The notes: generated by a model from the letters alone, not told the origin. Positions 7,865 to 17,016 are shown, counted from the first letter of the stretch. The stretch: DNA of 64,000 nt from Anaerolineaceae bacterium (GCA_017417055.1 JAFPZX010000169.1:1-64000), one strand, 5' to 3'. Made by a program: numbers and translations.

Positions 7865-9469
7865 TTATTTCTCCCTCTTTGCCAAAGTCATGACCTTGCG
7901 GTAACTCAGCGCAGTCAGCACTGCCGCTATCAGAATCAGGATGAGCGTCAGCAACTTGTGGTCCATCCTTGTACCGAGGAAAACCGTCAGCACGACAAGT
8001 GCCATGGTAACAATTAAATTCGGAAACAGATAGACAGTAACCGCCGCTCCCTGCTTGATGACCTCGACCTCATTTTCCCAATCCAGCCGCATGTGCCGGA
8101 TGCCGCAGACACAGCCCCAGGCGGTCGAAAAGGCACACAGGACAAAGCCCAATATCAAATATAATACCAAATCAGCCAAAGGAACATGCGCGGATATACA
8201 CAGACAAAGCGTGGTGAAAGTCATAAACGGCACTGTCAGCAGCATATTGAAGAGCATCTTTCCCCGGTAAACAGTCTTCATTTCAATCGGTAAGGACTGA
8301 AGGATCCAGTAATTCTTTCCCTCCAGCGAAGGTGAACAGGCTGTTGTGGCGATCATACCGATAAAGAAATAGACGAGAAAAGGTATCGCGGGCCGGAGTA
8401 CGGCCGGATCAAACGGCGCGTTTTGCGTCACTGTCATAATCATCTTGTCAAATCCGAAAATGAGTGAGACGATACCGAACAATGCCGCCAGGATCACCCC
8501 CATCCCGCCATTCACCATATACGTCGTGGAACCGGTCAGCCTTTTGAATTCCTTGAAGGCAATCGCTTCTTCTACGCTGCGCTGTTTTTGTGCGCTCATC
8601 TTGAAATTTCGAGCCGCGGCATGAGATCTTAATGCGGAGTTGATGTTCCGGTAAGATTTTCCCACCACAGTGAACACTACCGCAAACAACAGCACACTTA
8701 CGCTAATGAGCAGCAAGGCGCTCAGCAAATCGGGCTTTTTCACCGCGTTCGCAAACCATCCCGCGGGCAGATAGATACGCCCGGCATTCCCGGTTATTTC
8801 CGTAATTGATTCGAGTGTTGCCTCAACTTTATCGTTCCGGAACATATCCTCGATGATGAAACGGAAAGAAAAGCAGAATATGACGAAAATCATCGTGAGC
8901 ACCATCTGCACGATGTTGGTTTTCCTGAATCCTGCGCTGATCCGCGTGATCAGGAAACCGACAAAGGATGCCGCGAGCATCGGGATGACTGGGAGGAAAA
9001 CGGACAAAATGATCCACAGCGGATACACGATCACAGAAGGATGAGCGTAGACGCCGTACCCGATCATCATTGCAAGGGAAATGCTGATGTACCAGGGCAG
9101 GCTCCTGACATACATATACAGGAACTTGCATCCCGCGACGGTCTTTGATTCAAAGGGAAGCGACATCAGCATGTCATATTCCTTGAAATTGAACAGATAT
9201 CCGTTCGTTTTGAACAGCGTAAAGACAAAGGCGAGCGCACTGATGATGAGTGCGCACAGCACCGGCGCGGCTCCGATCATTCCGAGTTCCCCGTAGCCGA
9301 CACACATCGCGATTGCATATCCTACGAGCATCGCGTAAACACATACCTGTCCGATATATCCCCAAATGATTTTTGTACGCTTCTTTTTATCCGTGGTATG
9401 CCGGTAAATATTCCGCTGACTGGTGGAAAGCAGCAGCGTTTTGAGCAGAAGGATGCCGTTAGCTGTCAT
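7865..9469 (-). CDS. ABC-2 type transporter permease
   Basis: A 534-residue protein with about 12 membrane segments and long cytoplasmic loops, as in the larger ABC-2 permeases of Gram-positive bacteria. LFNFKEYDMLMSLPF and GKNYWILQSLPIEMKTVYRGK are internal repeats of the same loop (xYDxLxSLPI), which suggests two fused six-helix halves. Its ATG, preceded by TGGAGG, overlaps the end of the ATPase gene by 11 bases, so the two form one exporter. Substrate is unknown. Confidence 0.85.
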   Translation of the reverse strand: MTANGILLLKTLLLSTSQRNIYRHTTDKKKRTKIIWGYIGQVCVYAMLVGYAIAMCVGYGELGMIGAAPVLCALIISALAFVFTLFKTNGYLFNFKEYDMLMSLPFESKTVAGCKFLYMYVRSLPWYISISLAMMIGYGVYAHPSVIVYPLWIILSVFLPVIPMLAASFVGFLITRISAGFRKTNIVQMVLTMIFVIFCFSFRFIIEDMFRNDKVEATLESITEITGNAGRIYLPAGWFANAVKKPDLLSALLLISVSVLLFAVVFTVVGKSYRNINSALRSHAAARNFKMSAQKQRSVEEAIAFKEFKRLTGSTTYMVNGGMGVILAALFGIVSLIFGFDKMIMTVTQNAPFDPAVLRPAIPFLVYFFIGMIATTACSPSLEGKNYWILQSLPIEMKTVYRGKMLFNMLLTVPFMTFTTLCLCISAHVPLADLVLYLILGFVLCAFSTAWGCVCGIRHMRLDWENEVEVIKQGAAVTVYLFPNLIVTMALVVLTVFLGTRMDHKLLTLILILIAAVLTALSYRKVMTLAKREK

Positions 9470-10187
9470 GATCTGCCTCCAGGAAGGTCTGTTCCAACGA
9501 ATGTCCGGCTGTCAGTTCATCCATGGTACCGGAGGCGATGATCTTCCCCTGCCGGATAATGGCGACTTTGTTGCAGAGCTTTTCCGCTACATCCAGCACA
9601 TGGGTCGAGAAAAAGACTGCCGAACCCTGCTGACACATCTCCCGCATGATCTCTTTCAGGGTGAAGGAAGCCTTCGGATCCAGCCCGACGAAGGGTTCGT
9701 CCAGAACCAGCAGCTTCGGTTTATGGATCAGCGCGGAGATGATCGCCACTTTCTGCTTCATGCCGTGAGAATAGGAGCTGATGAGATCGCCCAGCGCGGC
9801 TGTGATCTCAAACATGTCCGCGTATTTTTTGATGCTTTCTTCCCGTTCTGAGGGGCCGATGCCGAAAACATCCGCCACAAAATTAAGATATTGAATCCCG
9901 GTCAGGTTTTCGTACAAGTCGGGATTGTCGGGAATATAGGCAGTGACCCGCTTGCATTCCATTGGTTCTGATTTCACCGAATGTCCGTTGATAAGAATCT
10001 CACCTTCGGTAAAATCCAGCACGCCCACCACAGCCCGGATGGTCGTCGATTTTCCTGCGCCATTATGTCCGATAAACCCGTAAATATCACCGCTCATGAC
10101 GTTCAGCGAGACGTTATCTGCGGCCTTCTTTCCTTCGCCGTAGGATTTTGAATAATTTTTGATTTCAAGGATCGTATTTTCGTTCAT
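9459..10187 (-). CDS. ABC transporter ATP-binding protein
   Basis: A 242-residue ATPase with Walker A GHNGAGKSTT, the signature YSHGMKQK (a variant of LSGGQ common in ABC-2 exporters), Walker B LLVLDEPFVGLD and the switch histidine in FSTHVLD. It supplies energy to the permease encoded downstream with an 11-base overlap. A GGGGGA ribosome site precedes the ATG. It follows the TetR gene after 97 bases and is likely repressed by it. Confidence 0.93.
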   Translation of the reverse strand: MNENTILEIKNYSKSYGEGKKAADNVSLNVMSGDIYGFIGHNGAGKSTTIRAVVGVLDFTEGEILINGHSVKSEPMECKRVTAYIPDNPDLYENLTGIQYLNFVADVFGIGPSEREESIKKYADMFEITAALGDLISSYSHGMKQKVAIISALIHKPKLLVLDEPFVGLDPKASFTLKEIMREMCQQGSAVFFSTHVLDVAEKLCNKVAIIRQGKIIASGTMDELTAGHSLEQTFLEADHDS

Positions 10188-10284
10188 ATCTGGTAATCCC
10201 CCACTTATTTTTCATCCATAGTATCAAAGAAGAAAAAAACTGTAAACCGCAAAATCTGCAAAATAAAGCCGTCTATTTTGTTAA

Positions 10285-10878
10285 TCAGTGGCCACTGACC
10301 ACTGATACAAAATACCGGCTGAATGCCTCAATCTGCTCCATTGCCTGCGAAGTTTTTTCCGGTTCACGGTCGCACAGGTGAATCAGCGCGGAAATCGGTG
10401 TGATATAGGCAAAGGCGAGCATTGCCGGATCATCCCGCCGAATCAGTCCTTTGTCCATCATACCTTCAAAAACATAGGTGAACATCTCGGTCAATCCGGT
10501 GAGGAAGTGCTTTGTCGCCAGGTCCCGCGCCCGGTCATCACGGAACTGTTCGATTGTGAGCAGCTTTCTTGTCATGATGATCTTTTCATCATATACAGTA
10601 ATGTTAACCATCCGCATTGTCATCGCTGTCAGACCTTCCAGAGAATCAGGCACCGGCGGCAGATGTTCCGTGGAACCGAAATGAGCAGCGTAATAGGCTA
10701 TCAACTCATCCAGCAGAGCGTTCCAAATATCCTCTTTGCTCTCAAAATGCCGGTACATTGAAGATTTTCCCATCCCAAGAGAAGCTGCCAGTTCACGGAG
10801 ATTCGTTCCCTCATAGCCTTTTTGGGAAAACATCTCCAAAGCCGCGGTCAGAATTCTTTCCTTCGTATCTTTTGCCAA
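10285..10878 (-). CDS. TetR-family transcriptional regulator
   Basis: A regulator of 197 residues. The N-terminal helix-turn-helix reads KERILTAALEMFSQKGYEG ... LAASLGMGKSSMYRHF, the TetR signature. The frame is open for 31 more codons upstream, but those codons lie across the promoter and operators; a TTG at 10878 has a GAGGTG ribosome site five bases away and gives the normal TetR start (M-A-K-D-T-K-E-R), so that start is chosen. The C-terminal ligand domain is unassigned. It is probably an autorepressor controlling the downstream ABC exporter and HD-GYP gene. Confidence 0.9.
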   Translation of the reverse strand: MAKDTKERILTAALEMFSQKGYEGTNLRELAASLGMGKSSMYRHFESKEDIWNALLDELIAYYAAHFGSTEHLPPVPDSLEGLTAMTMRMVNITVYDEKIIMTRKLLTIEQFRDDRARDLATKHFLTGLTEMFTYVFEGMMDKGLIRRDDPAMLAFAYITPISALIHLCDREPEKTSQAMEQIEAFSRYFVSVVSGH

Positions 10879-10899
10879 AATTTCACCTCTATATAAAAT

Positions 10900-10952
10900 G
10901 CGACCGTTCGTTCGCTTTTGTATATTATAGCGAACGAACGGTCGCATGTCAA
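10900..10952 (-). promoter_or_regulatory. tetR promoter with two operator arms
   Basis: On the minus strand, TTGACA (10947-10952) and TATAAT (10924-10929) are separated by exactly 17 bases, a consensus sigma-70 promoter. Two perfect inverted 16-base arms, GCGACCGTTCGTTCGC at 10900-10915 and GCGAACGAACGGTCGC at 10930-10945, flank the -10 box; one occupies the spacer and the other the start region. A repressor bound there would block polymerase. The neighbouring TetR protein is the obvious ligand. Confidence 0.85.
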
Positions 10953-10974
10953 GTCTAATCAGATTAATCATGCA

Positions 10975-12360
10975 TTATGCAAGTATCAGATCATTTCGCT
11001 GACTCGCTAATTTTTCCAATTCCGAACTATAGCCATTGAGGCTGAAAAGAACAAACCAGACCTTACGGGTACTGTTTCGCCATAAAACATTTTGAGACTT
11101 GTTTTCAAGCGCATAAAAAACATCAAGTCCGACTGGATCCTTGTGATATTTACATTCCCCAAGGATCAGGTTATTTCCTTCCGGATCAACCGCGGCAATG
11201 TCAATTTCGCTGTGTTTGTCCCAATAACGGCCGAGACGCGAAAAATAGAATGGCCATTTGCCTTCTGCGTTCATCTCCCACATTTTTTCCCGGCAAATAT
11301 CTTCGTAAACAAAGGCAATTTGATTGCTAACCAGACCTTTTCGGAGTTTCTCCATGACGATTTTTGTCTGTCCGCTTTCAATAAAACTGCGGTTTGGATA
11401 AATAAATGCAAACCAGAAGCGCAAATAATTGTCTTTGATTTTATACTGCCCTTTTTTGCTTTTATCGGGATTATCTTCTGTGGCGGGGACCTCACGCTCC
11501 AATATATCCAGGTCGATCAATGTCTTGAGGTACTTCGTCAGCCCGGTGGCTTTGGTCTCGAGAACTGCGGATATCGCGGATAATTTGCAGTTACCGGCAG
11601 CTATCGTTTTGAGAATGGAAAAATAACTGCCGACCTCACTGACCTCCTGCTGAAGAAGGTAATAGGGTTCATCATAGAGATAACCGGAACGATTCAGTAT
11701 ATACCGTTCAATCGCGGAATAAATATCCTTCTCGATCCCGAATGATTCGATGTATTTTGGCACTCCTCCGGTAATGGAGTACATTTCAATATATTCCTGC
11801 TCGGTTTTTCCGGGAAAGAACGATGAATAATATTGAAAAGGGATCTGCTTCATCCGAATCTGAGCGGTGCGCCTGCCGTAAAGCGGACTGCTATAGGAAA
11901 GCGTCTGAGATTCCATCATGGAAACCAGTGACCCGCAAAGGATCACCATGATTGGTTTAATCTTCAAGATTTCATCCCATATCCGTTGAAAAATGGAAGC
12001 AAATGCCGGATTAGCTTTTCCAAGGTATTGAAATTCATCGATAACAATGATTGGTTTTACATCAAAAGTTGTCTCAGCGATGGTTTTAAAAATCGCATCC
12101 CAATTGGATATATTCGCCTCACGTAAAAGGTCATTATTGATAAAATCCGCTACTTTATTCTTGAAATCAAGCCGATTTTGGGATTCAGGTTCTTCACTGG
12201 CAAGGAAAAAAAGAGCCTTTTTATCTTTGATAAACTCAGAAATCAGCGATGTTTTCCCAACGCGGCGCCGGCCATACAAAATTACAAGTGATGCACCTTC
12301 CCTCCGGTATTCGCTTTCCAACGCAGCCAACTCTTCATCACGATCAATAAATTTTTCCAT
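10975..12360 (-). CDS. archaeal-type AAA ATPase with DUF234 nuclease-like C-terminus
   Basis: A 461-residue protein. Walker A is YGRRRVGKTSL near residue 30, Walker B is IIVIDEFQYL near 105, and CGSLVSMMES follows as the sensor segment, all typical of the archaeal-ATPase/SSO1545 group. A winged-helix middle part (LSAISAVLETKATGLTKYLKTL) is followed by the DUF234 region with KDNYLRFWFAFIYPN and the PD-(D/E)xK-like EIDIAAVDPEGNNLILGECKY. Such proteins are mobile in bacteria and archaea; their role is not settled. It lies between the TetR gene and the histidine phosphatase array. Confidence 0.85.
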   Translation of the reverse strand: MEKFIDRDEELAALESEYRREGASLVILYGRRRVGKTSLISEFIKDKKALFFLASEEPESQNRLDFKNKVADFINNDLLREANISNWDAIFKTIAETTFDVKPIIVIDEFQYLGKANPAFASIFQRIWDEILKIKPIMVILCGSLVSMMESQTLSYSSPLYGRRTAQIRMKQIPFQYYSSFFPGKTEQEYIEMYSITGGVPKYIESFGIEKDIYSAIERYILNRSGYLYDEPYYLLQQEVSEVGSYFSILKTIAAGNCKLSAISAVLETKATGLTKYLKTLIDLDILEREVPATEDNPDKSKKGQYKIKDNYLRFWFAFIYPNRSFIESGQTKIVMEKLRKGLVSNQIAFVYEDICREKMWEMNAEGKWPFYFSRLGRYWDKHSEIDIAAVDPEGNNLILGECKYHKDPVGLDVFYALENKSQNVLWRNSTRKVWFVLFSLNGYSSELEKLASQRNDLILA

Positions 12361-12451
12361 AACATTCTTTTCCTACTGATTATTATAACATAAATTATTA
12401 TATTTTTTATTATAATAATTTACTGTTTCATATTCATGTAAGTAATTTGTA

Positions 12452-12491
12452 AAAAAAAGACAACGGTGAACAGGCTGTCTGCTCACCGTTG
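12452..12491 (-). terminator. rho-independent terminator of the histidine phosphatase array
   Basis: On the minus strand CAACGGTGA/TCACCGTTG forms a nine-base stem (12461-12491 including the loop) followed by eight T residues. It lies about 140 bases past the last phosphatase stop. Confidence 0.8.
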
Positions 12492-12565
12492 CCGCCAGTT
12501 TTCAGGAAAATGCTGATTTATTCGGCTGAACCTAATGCAGGCTGTTTCCAATGGTTCCGAATAGA

Positions 12566-12620
12566 ATCAACAAAACAGGCTGCATTGACTCAGTCAAATC
12601 AGATGCAGCTTTGATCTTAC
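12566..12620. repeat. palindromic repeat, family B, partial copy
   Basis: CAACAAAACAGGCTGCATTGACTCAG is the right half of a family B unit (see 31239-31303), followed by a degenerate GTCAAATCAGATGCAGC. Lies downstream of the histidine phosphatase genes. Confidence 0.5.
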
Positions 12621-12630
12621 AGATACGCGT

Positions 12631-13974
12631 TTATTTAGCAGAAGCCGGTTCAGGGACCTCTGCCGGAACGTTGTCGGAATACGTTTCAACAATCGCGTCA
12701 TAGGCCGCAATAGCCTGATCAAAACGTTCCAGCAAATCCGCTTCGTTATAAAGCCCGGCTTCATTTTGTTCCAAACCTTCAAACGAAATCGGGAAAATCA
12801 TCGGACTGTTCCCCTCGTTCAGCAAGGACATACTGCGCAGCTGGTCCGGCGACAGATAAACCAGATCCACACCCCAGTAATCCTTTCCGTCTGTATCGTT
12901 CCATTTCGTGAACACAATCTTACAGCCAATGGGCGTTCTGGTCTCGAGTGCATTCGGAAGCTCAAATTCTTCCGCTTCCAACGCAGCCAATATGCTTCCA
13001 ATGTTGGAGTCATGACCGCATAAGAAAGTAAACAGGCGGCCATCAGTCTGCATCTCATTCCGAATCTCCTGAAGCAGCGGATGTGCCACATTAACAGAAA
13101 CCAGCGGGGCCGTGAGCAGAAATTCGCCATTCGTTTCTTTGATTTCAGAGATTTTCTTCCAATCTTCAAAGGTAAGCTTGTGCCCAAAGGCTGCTTTCAC
13201 TTCATCCGGTTCTTCATAATATTGCAGGACAAGCGCGTCAGAAACAGAATTGGCCGTTTCCAGTGAACTCTTTGAGCCGGGAATTGCTCCCTCTTTCAGA
13301 ATGATTTCCATCTCATCTGTCCGAAAGGGAGTGATGGAACCATTCTTGAACCCGTTCGAATCTGCCATGTCGATCACATCCGCAAGCAGTGCGTAATTGT
13401 CGGAAAGATCATTGATTTTGTCCGTAAACATTGAACGCATTTGAGCCTCAGCATAGTCCCGATAGGTATCCGAATAAAAATTCAACACCGGATTGAAAAC
13501 CGGATCCATCGTGCCATATTCCATGTGATGTTCAATGGGCACGTTTGCAACCGGCAAAAATCCTGAGCTGAAATATTGCGCTGTGGCAATGGTTCTCTGG
13601 ATTGAATTAGCATAAAAACGGACTTCATTTTCTCCCGGACGGTAATTTTCAGGGATCAGGCCTTCCGCTTCCAGCCATTTGCGGAAATACTGGCCCATTT
13701 CTGTTTCCAAAATGCCGCCGCGAAGAGAAAGCTCTCCGGGTTTTGAACTCCATGGGAACCAGTCATGCGGTGTGATTTCATCCAAAACCGAACCTTTTCC
13801 GCTCAGTGGAGAACGGATGTTGTGCCGGCTGAGAATCACCACCTGCTCCAGGGTATAGCCTTCCCGTGACAGGGTTTGTCCCTGAGTATTTTCCGCAAAT
13901 GAAATACCCACCACCATCAAAAAAGCAATGAGTACAGCAAAAACAAATATGCCTGAAAACGATTTTCCGGCCAT
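12631..13974 (-). CDS. secreted histidine-type (acid) phosphatase, copy 1
   Basis: A 447-residue protein with signal peptide MAGKSFSGIFVFAVLIAF. The catalytic motif VVILSRHNIRSPLSGKG (consensus RHGxRxP, with Asn for Gly) lies near residue 40 and the proton-donor pair HD in LCGHDSNIGSILAA near 325, as in glucose-1-phosphatase and phytase-like branch-2 enzymes. It would dephosphorylate organic phosphates outside the membrane. The chosen ATG has GGAGGG five bases upstream; an ATG eight codons earlier has none. It follows copy 2 with a 24-base gap and shares long identical stretches with it, so the two are recent tandem duplicates. Confidence 0.88.
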   Translation of the reverse strand: MAGKSFSGIFVFAVLIAFLMVVGISFAENTQGQTLSREGYTLEQVVILSRHNIRSPLSGKGSVLDEITPHDWFPWSSKPGELSLRGGILETEMGQYFRKWLEAEGLIPENYRPGENEVRFYANSIQRTIATAQYFSSGFLPVANVPIEHHMEYGTMDPVFNPVLNFYSDTYRDYAEAQMRSMFTDKINDLSDNYALLADVIDMADSNGFKNGSITPFRTDEMEIILKEGAIPGSKSSLETANSVSDALVLQYYEEPDEVKAAFGHKLTFEDWKKISEIKETNGEFLLTAPLVSVNVAHPLLQEIRNEMQTDGRLFTFLCGHDSNIGSILAALEAEEFELPNALETRTPIGCKIVFTKWNDTDGKDYWGVDLVYLSPDQLRSMSLLNEGNSPMIFPISFEGLEQNEAGLYNEADLLERFDQAIAAYDAIVETYSDNVPAEVPEPASAK

Positions 13975-13998
13975 ATTCCCTCCATAAATGAAAAACAA

Positions 13999-15342
13999 CT
14001 ATTTTGCAACAGCCGGTTCAGGTACCTCTGTTGAAACAGTATCGGCATACTCTTCGACAATCGTATCATAGACCGCAATAGACTGGTCAAAGCGTTCCAG
14101 CAAATCCGCTTCGTTATAGAGACCGGCCTGAACTTGATCCAGACCCTCAAACGAAATCGGGAAAATCATAGGGCCATTATCCAGTCCCAGCAAAGGCATA
14201 GTGCGCAGCTGATCCGGGTTCAGATAAACCAGATCCACACCCCAGTAATCCTTTCCTTCCGCATCGCTCCATTTTGTGAAAACCAGCTTGCAGCCAATGG
14301 GAGTTTTCAATTCGATGGAATTCGGCAATTCATAATCTTCCACGCCTAACGCTGCCAGAACGCTGCCAACGTTGGAGTCATGCCCGCACAAGAACGTAAA
14401 CAGCCGTCCATCTGCTTCCATTTCATTGCGGATCTCCTGAAGCAGCGGATGTGCTACATTCGCAGAAACCAGCGGAGAGGTAAACAGGACGTCATTATAA
14501 AGATCTTTGATTTCAGAGATCTTTTTCCAGTCTTCAAAGCTCAGCTGATGTCCAAAAGCCGCTTTTATTTCATCCGGTTCTTCATAATATTGCAGGACAA
14601 GCGCATCCGCAACAGAACAGGCCGTCTTCAATGAACCTTTCATTGCCGGTTCTGCGTCTGCGTTCAGGATGATCTCTGTGTCATCTGTCCGAAAGGCACT
14701 GACGGAACCGTTCTTGTATCCGTTTGAATCGACCATGTCGATCACATCCGTAATCAGGGCGTAATTGTCGGAAAGATCATTGATTTTTTCCGTAAACTGT
14801 GCACGAATTTCAGCCTCTGCATATTCCCGATACGCGTCAGAAACAAAAGTCAATCCCGGCAGGAAAACCGGATCCATCGTGTCATATTCCGCGTGATGTT
14901 CGATGAGCGCATTTGCAACCGGCAAAAATCCCGAGCTGAAATATTGCGCGGTAGCAATCGTGCGCTGCTTTGAATTGGCATAAAAGCGGACTTCAATCGG
15001 ATCCGGGCGGTAATTTTCCGAAATCAGATTTTCTAATTCCAGCCATTTGCGAAAATACTGTCCCAATTCTGTTTCCAAAACGCCGCCGCGGATGGAAAGT
15101 TCACTGGGTTCTGAGCTCCATGGGAACCAGTCATGGGCTGTGATTTCACCCAATACCGAACCTTTTCCGCTCAATGGAGAACGGATGTTGTGCCGGCTGA
15201 GAATTACCACTTGTTCCAGCGTATATCCTTCTCGTGAGAGGGACTGTTCCCCGGTATCTTCTGCAAAAGAGACGACGGTTCCCATTAATAAAACGATGAG
15301 AACAGCAAAAACAATGATTCTTGAAAACAATTTTTCGGTCAT
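13999..15342 (-). CDS. secreted histidine-type (acid) phosphatase, copy 2
   Basis: A 447-residue paralogue of the gene at 12631-13974. Signal peptide MTEKLFSRIIVFAVLIVLLM, catalytic VVILSRHNIRSPLSGKG and LCGHDSNVGSVLAAL are in the same places. The proteins are nearly collinear throughout, including NDLSDNYALI and EEPDEIKAAFGHQLSFEDWKKI. The ATG at 15342 has a GGAGG site. It would be transcribed before copy 1 in the same unit. Two secreted enzymes with the same active site suggest gene dosage or slightly different substrates. Confidence 0.88.
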   Translation of the reverse strand: MTEKLFSRIIVFAVLIVLLMGTVVSFAEDTGEQSLSREGYTLEQVVILSRHNIRSPLSGKGSVLGEITAHDWFPWSSEPSELSIRGGVLETELGQYFRKWLELENLISENYRPDPIEVRFYANSKQRTIATAQYFSSGFLPVANALIEHHAEYDTMDPVFLPGLTFVSDAYREYAEAEIRAQFTEKINDLSDNYALITDVIDMVDSNGYKNGSVSAFRTDDTEIILNADAEPAMKGSLKTACSVADALVLQYYEEPDEIKAAFGHQLSFEDWKKISEIKDLYNDVLFTSPLVSANVAHPLLQEIRNEMEADGRLFTFLCGHDSNVGSVLAALGVEDYELPNSIELKTPIGCKLVFTKWSDAEGKDYWGVDLVYLNPDQLRTMPLLGLDNGPMIFPISFEGLDQVQAGLYNEADLLERFDQSIAVYDTIVEEYADTVSTEVPEPAVAK

Positions 15343-15426
15343 ATTTCCTCCATACTTTCTATTTTCGTTTCACAGATATTCAGTTATTCAACGCATTTCT
15401 AAGGAAACGCGGACGAACCCCATTAT

Positions 15427-15618
15427 TTATTTACCATCTGCAGGTACAGGTCCCTCTGTCGGAACGTTGTCGGAATACGCTTCAACAATCGCGTCATAGG
15501 CCGCTATAGCCTTGTCAAATCGATCAAACAGATCTTCTTCGTTGTAAAGCCGAGGCTGAACTTGTTCCAAACCATTCAGAGCAATAACAATGATTCCTGA
15601 AAAGATTTTTCGGGTCAT
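15427..15618 (-). pseudogene. collapsed third histidine phosphatase copy
   Basis: A 63-codon reading frame that begins MTRKIFSGIIVIAL, matching the signal peptide of the two phosphatases, and then jumps straight to NGLEQVQPRLYNEEDLFDRF and the C-terminal tail that ends both paralogues (Asp-Asn-Val-Pro-x-Glu-x-Pro-x-Pro-Ala). About 380 residues with the whole active site are missing, yet the reading frame is kept. It is best explained as an in-frame deletion inside a third tandem copy. A short secreted peptide could still be made. Confidence 0.75.
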
Positions 15619-15662
15619 TTTATCTCCAACAATGAATAATATCATTCCTGTCTCACAGATAT

Positions 15663-15899
15663 AAGCGTCCCCATTGGCTCGGATATGGGTTTAACGAAAC
15701 TTTGAGACAAGGCGATATTATTATAAACGAAATCGCATCTGTCTATAAAGATAACCAACAGTATATGTATCATCCGGGCAATGAACACTTTACTTGTCAC
15801 GGTGTACATGCGGAACTGATACGCTGTGCCGCGCAAGTCAACGCAGCAGTGACTGCGAAAGACCCGGTCCATAAGGTACGATCTGCGCTCAATTTATAA
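15663..15899 (+). pseudogene. gene fragment, perhaps of an M24 peptidase
   Basis: An open stretch without a convincing start reads WLGYGFNETLRQGDIIINEI followed by ASVYKDNQQYMYHPGNEHF. The Gly-Asp-Ile-Ile-xx-Glu-Ile-xx-x-Tyr pattern resembles the C-terminal half of creatinase/Xaa-Pro peptidases of family M24, but the rest does not clearly match and no metal-binding set can be completed. It ends at a TAA at 15897-15899. There is no upstream gene on this strand, so it looks like a decayed remnant left between the phosphatase array and the next gene. Confidence 0.35.
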
Positions 15900-15975
15900 T
15901 GTTACGAATAATGCAATATAATTGAACTTAGCTCATTTATACGAATACTCATCTGCAAAAAAGAGAGAGGATATT

Positions 15976-17013
15976 ATGGATAAAAAGATAATGGATTCAT
16001 ATATCAACGAATTCATGAGTACAAAGGAAAATTTTGCTTATGCTGATTTCATGAAAACTTTACTTGGCGATAAAATGAAGTTTTCTTTAAAAAAACAGAG
16101 TAAATACGAAGAACCAGAATATCTGGAGGATAGTTTCCGCAGTTCCGTTCTAAGTATCGAGGGAAATAGAGCAAATAAAGATGTTGCTATTCAGACTTAT
16201 CGTGATTTTTACGATTTTCTTAAAAAGAAAGGAATATCGGCTGAAGTAAAATTTCCGCCGATTTCTGTTACAAATACCTTTGAACGACTGATGTTTGTCG
16301 CAAAATTTTTACACGATCCGGATCGTGAAAGAATAGAGCTGTCCGATGGTGATATGATGTCAGATGTAGAAATATTAACAAGAAAACTTTGGGTGGGTAC
16401 CAGAACTATTGAGAACGCCATGCGAAAACTAAGAGGCCGGGATAACGATCCGATACAGGTATGTAATAAGCCCTTTATTATTCCAGAAAAAGAAGTAAAG
16501 CGTAGGAAAAAGAAAATTTATTTGGAATCCACAGCACATCCGCTGTTTTTAACTCCTAATCTGACACAAGTAATTGTTATGCTTAAAGGGTTGAAATCAA
16601 TGAGCGAAGTTCCATTTTATGAAAAATATGCAGAGACAGAAGCAGCGATTATTTGGAAACAATTGTCAGATTATGCGAAAGAAAGAATCCGCTTTGTATT
16701 GACTGAAAAAATGACTGAAGATTTCACCTGGTACGAAAATCTTGAGAAATCAGATGATGAGTTATGGTTATCTGAACGTGCCTGTAGTGTGAATCACAAT
16801 GTTATTATGGATTGCCTAAAAAACGAGAAAAGCTTCTGTGTTGAGGTTCGAGATGGAAATAAACACCTTATTTATACTAATTGCCACAGTTGCTGCTTTG
16901 GTATAACATCCGATAATTTACCTTGTACTACGTTTATATCAGGACAGGATAAAATAACAGTTCTGGATAAAAACATAGTTCGAAGTGCTTATACACGAGA
17001 AGAACTTGCTTAA
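15976..17013 (+). CDS. hypothetical protein, possible regulator
   Basis: A 345-residue protein from the ATG at 15976, which has a GAGAGGA site; the open frame goes back 18 codons without a better site. I do not recognise the family. It is charged and mostly helical in the first 200 residues, with a lysine/arginine patch KEVKRRKKKIYLE near 180, then a stretch in which short beta-type segments (FCVEVRDGNKHLIYTNCHSC) end in a region with three Cys residues. A WYL-type regulator is possible but not shown. Codons are more AT-rich than those of the housekeeping genes. A terminator follows. Confidence 0.65.
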   Translation: MDKKIMDSYINEFMSTKENFAYADFMKTLLGDKMKFSLKKQSKYEEPEYLEDSFRSSVLSIEGNRANKDVAIQTYRDFYDFLKKKGISAEVKFPPISVTNTFERLMFVAKFLHDPDRERIELSDGDMMSDVEILTRKLWVGTRTIENAMRKLRGRDNDPIQVCNKPFIIPEKEVKRRKKKIYLESTAHPLFLTPNLTQVIVMLKGLKSMSEVPFYEKYAETEAAIIWKQLSDYAKERIRFVLTEKMTEDFTWYENLEKSDDELWLSERACSVNHNVIMDCLKNEKSFCVEVRDGNKHLIYTNCHSCCFGITSDNLPCTTFISGQDKITVLDKNIVRSAYTREELA

Positions 17014-17016
17014 AAA

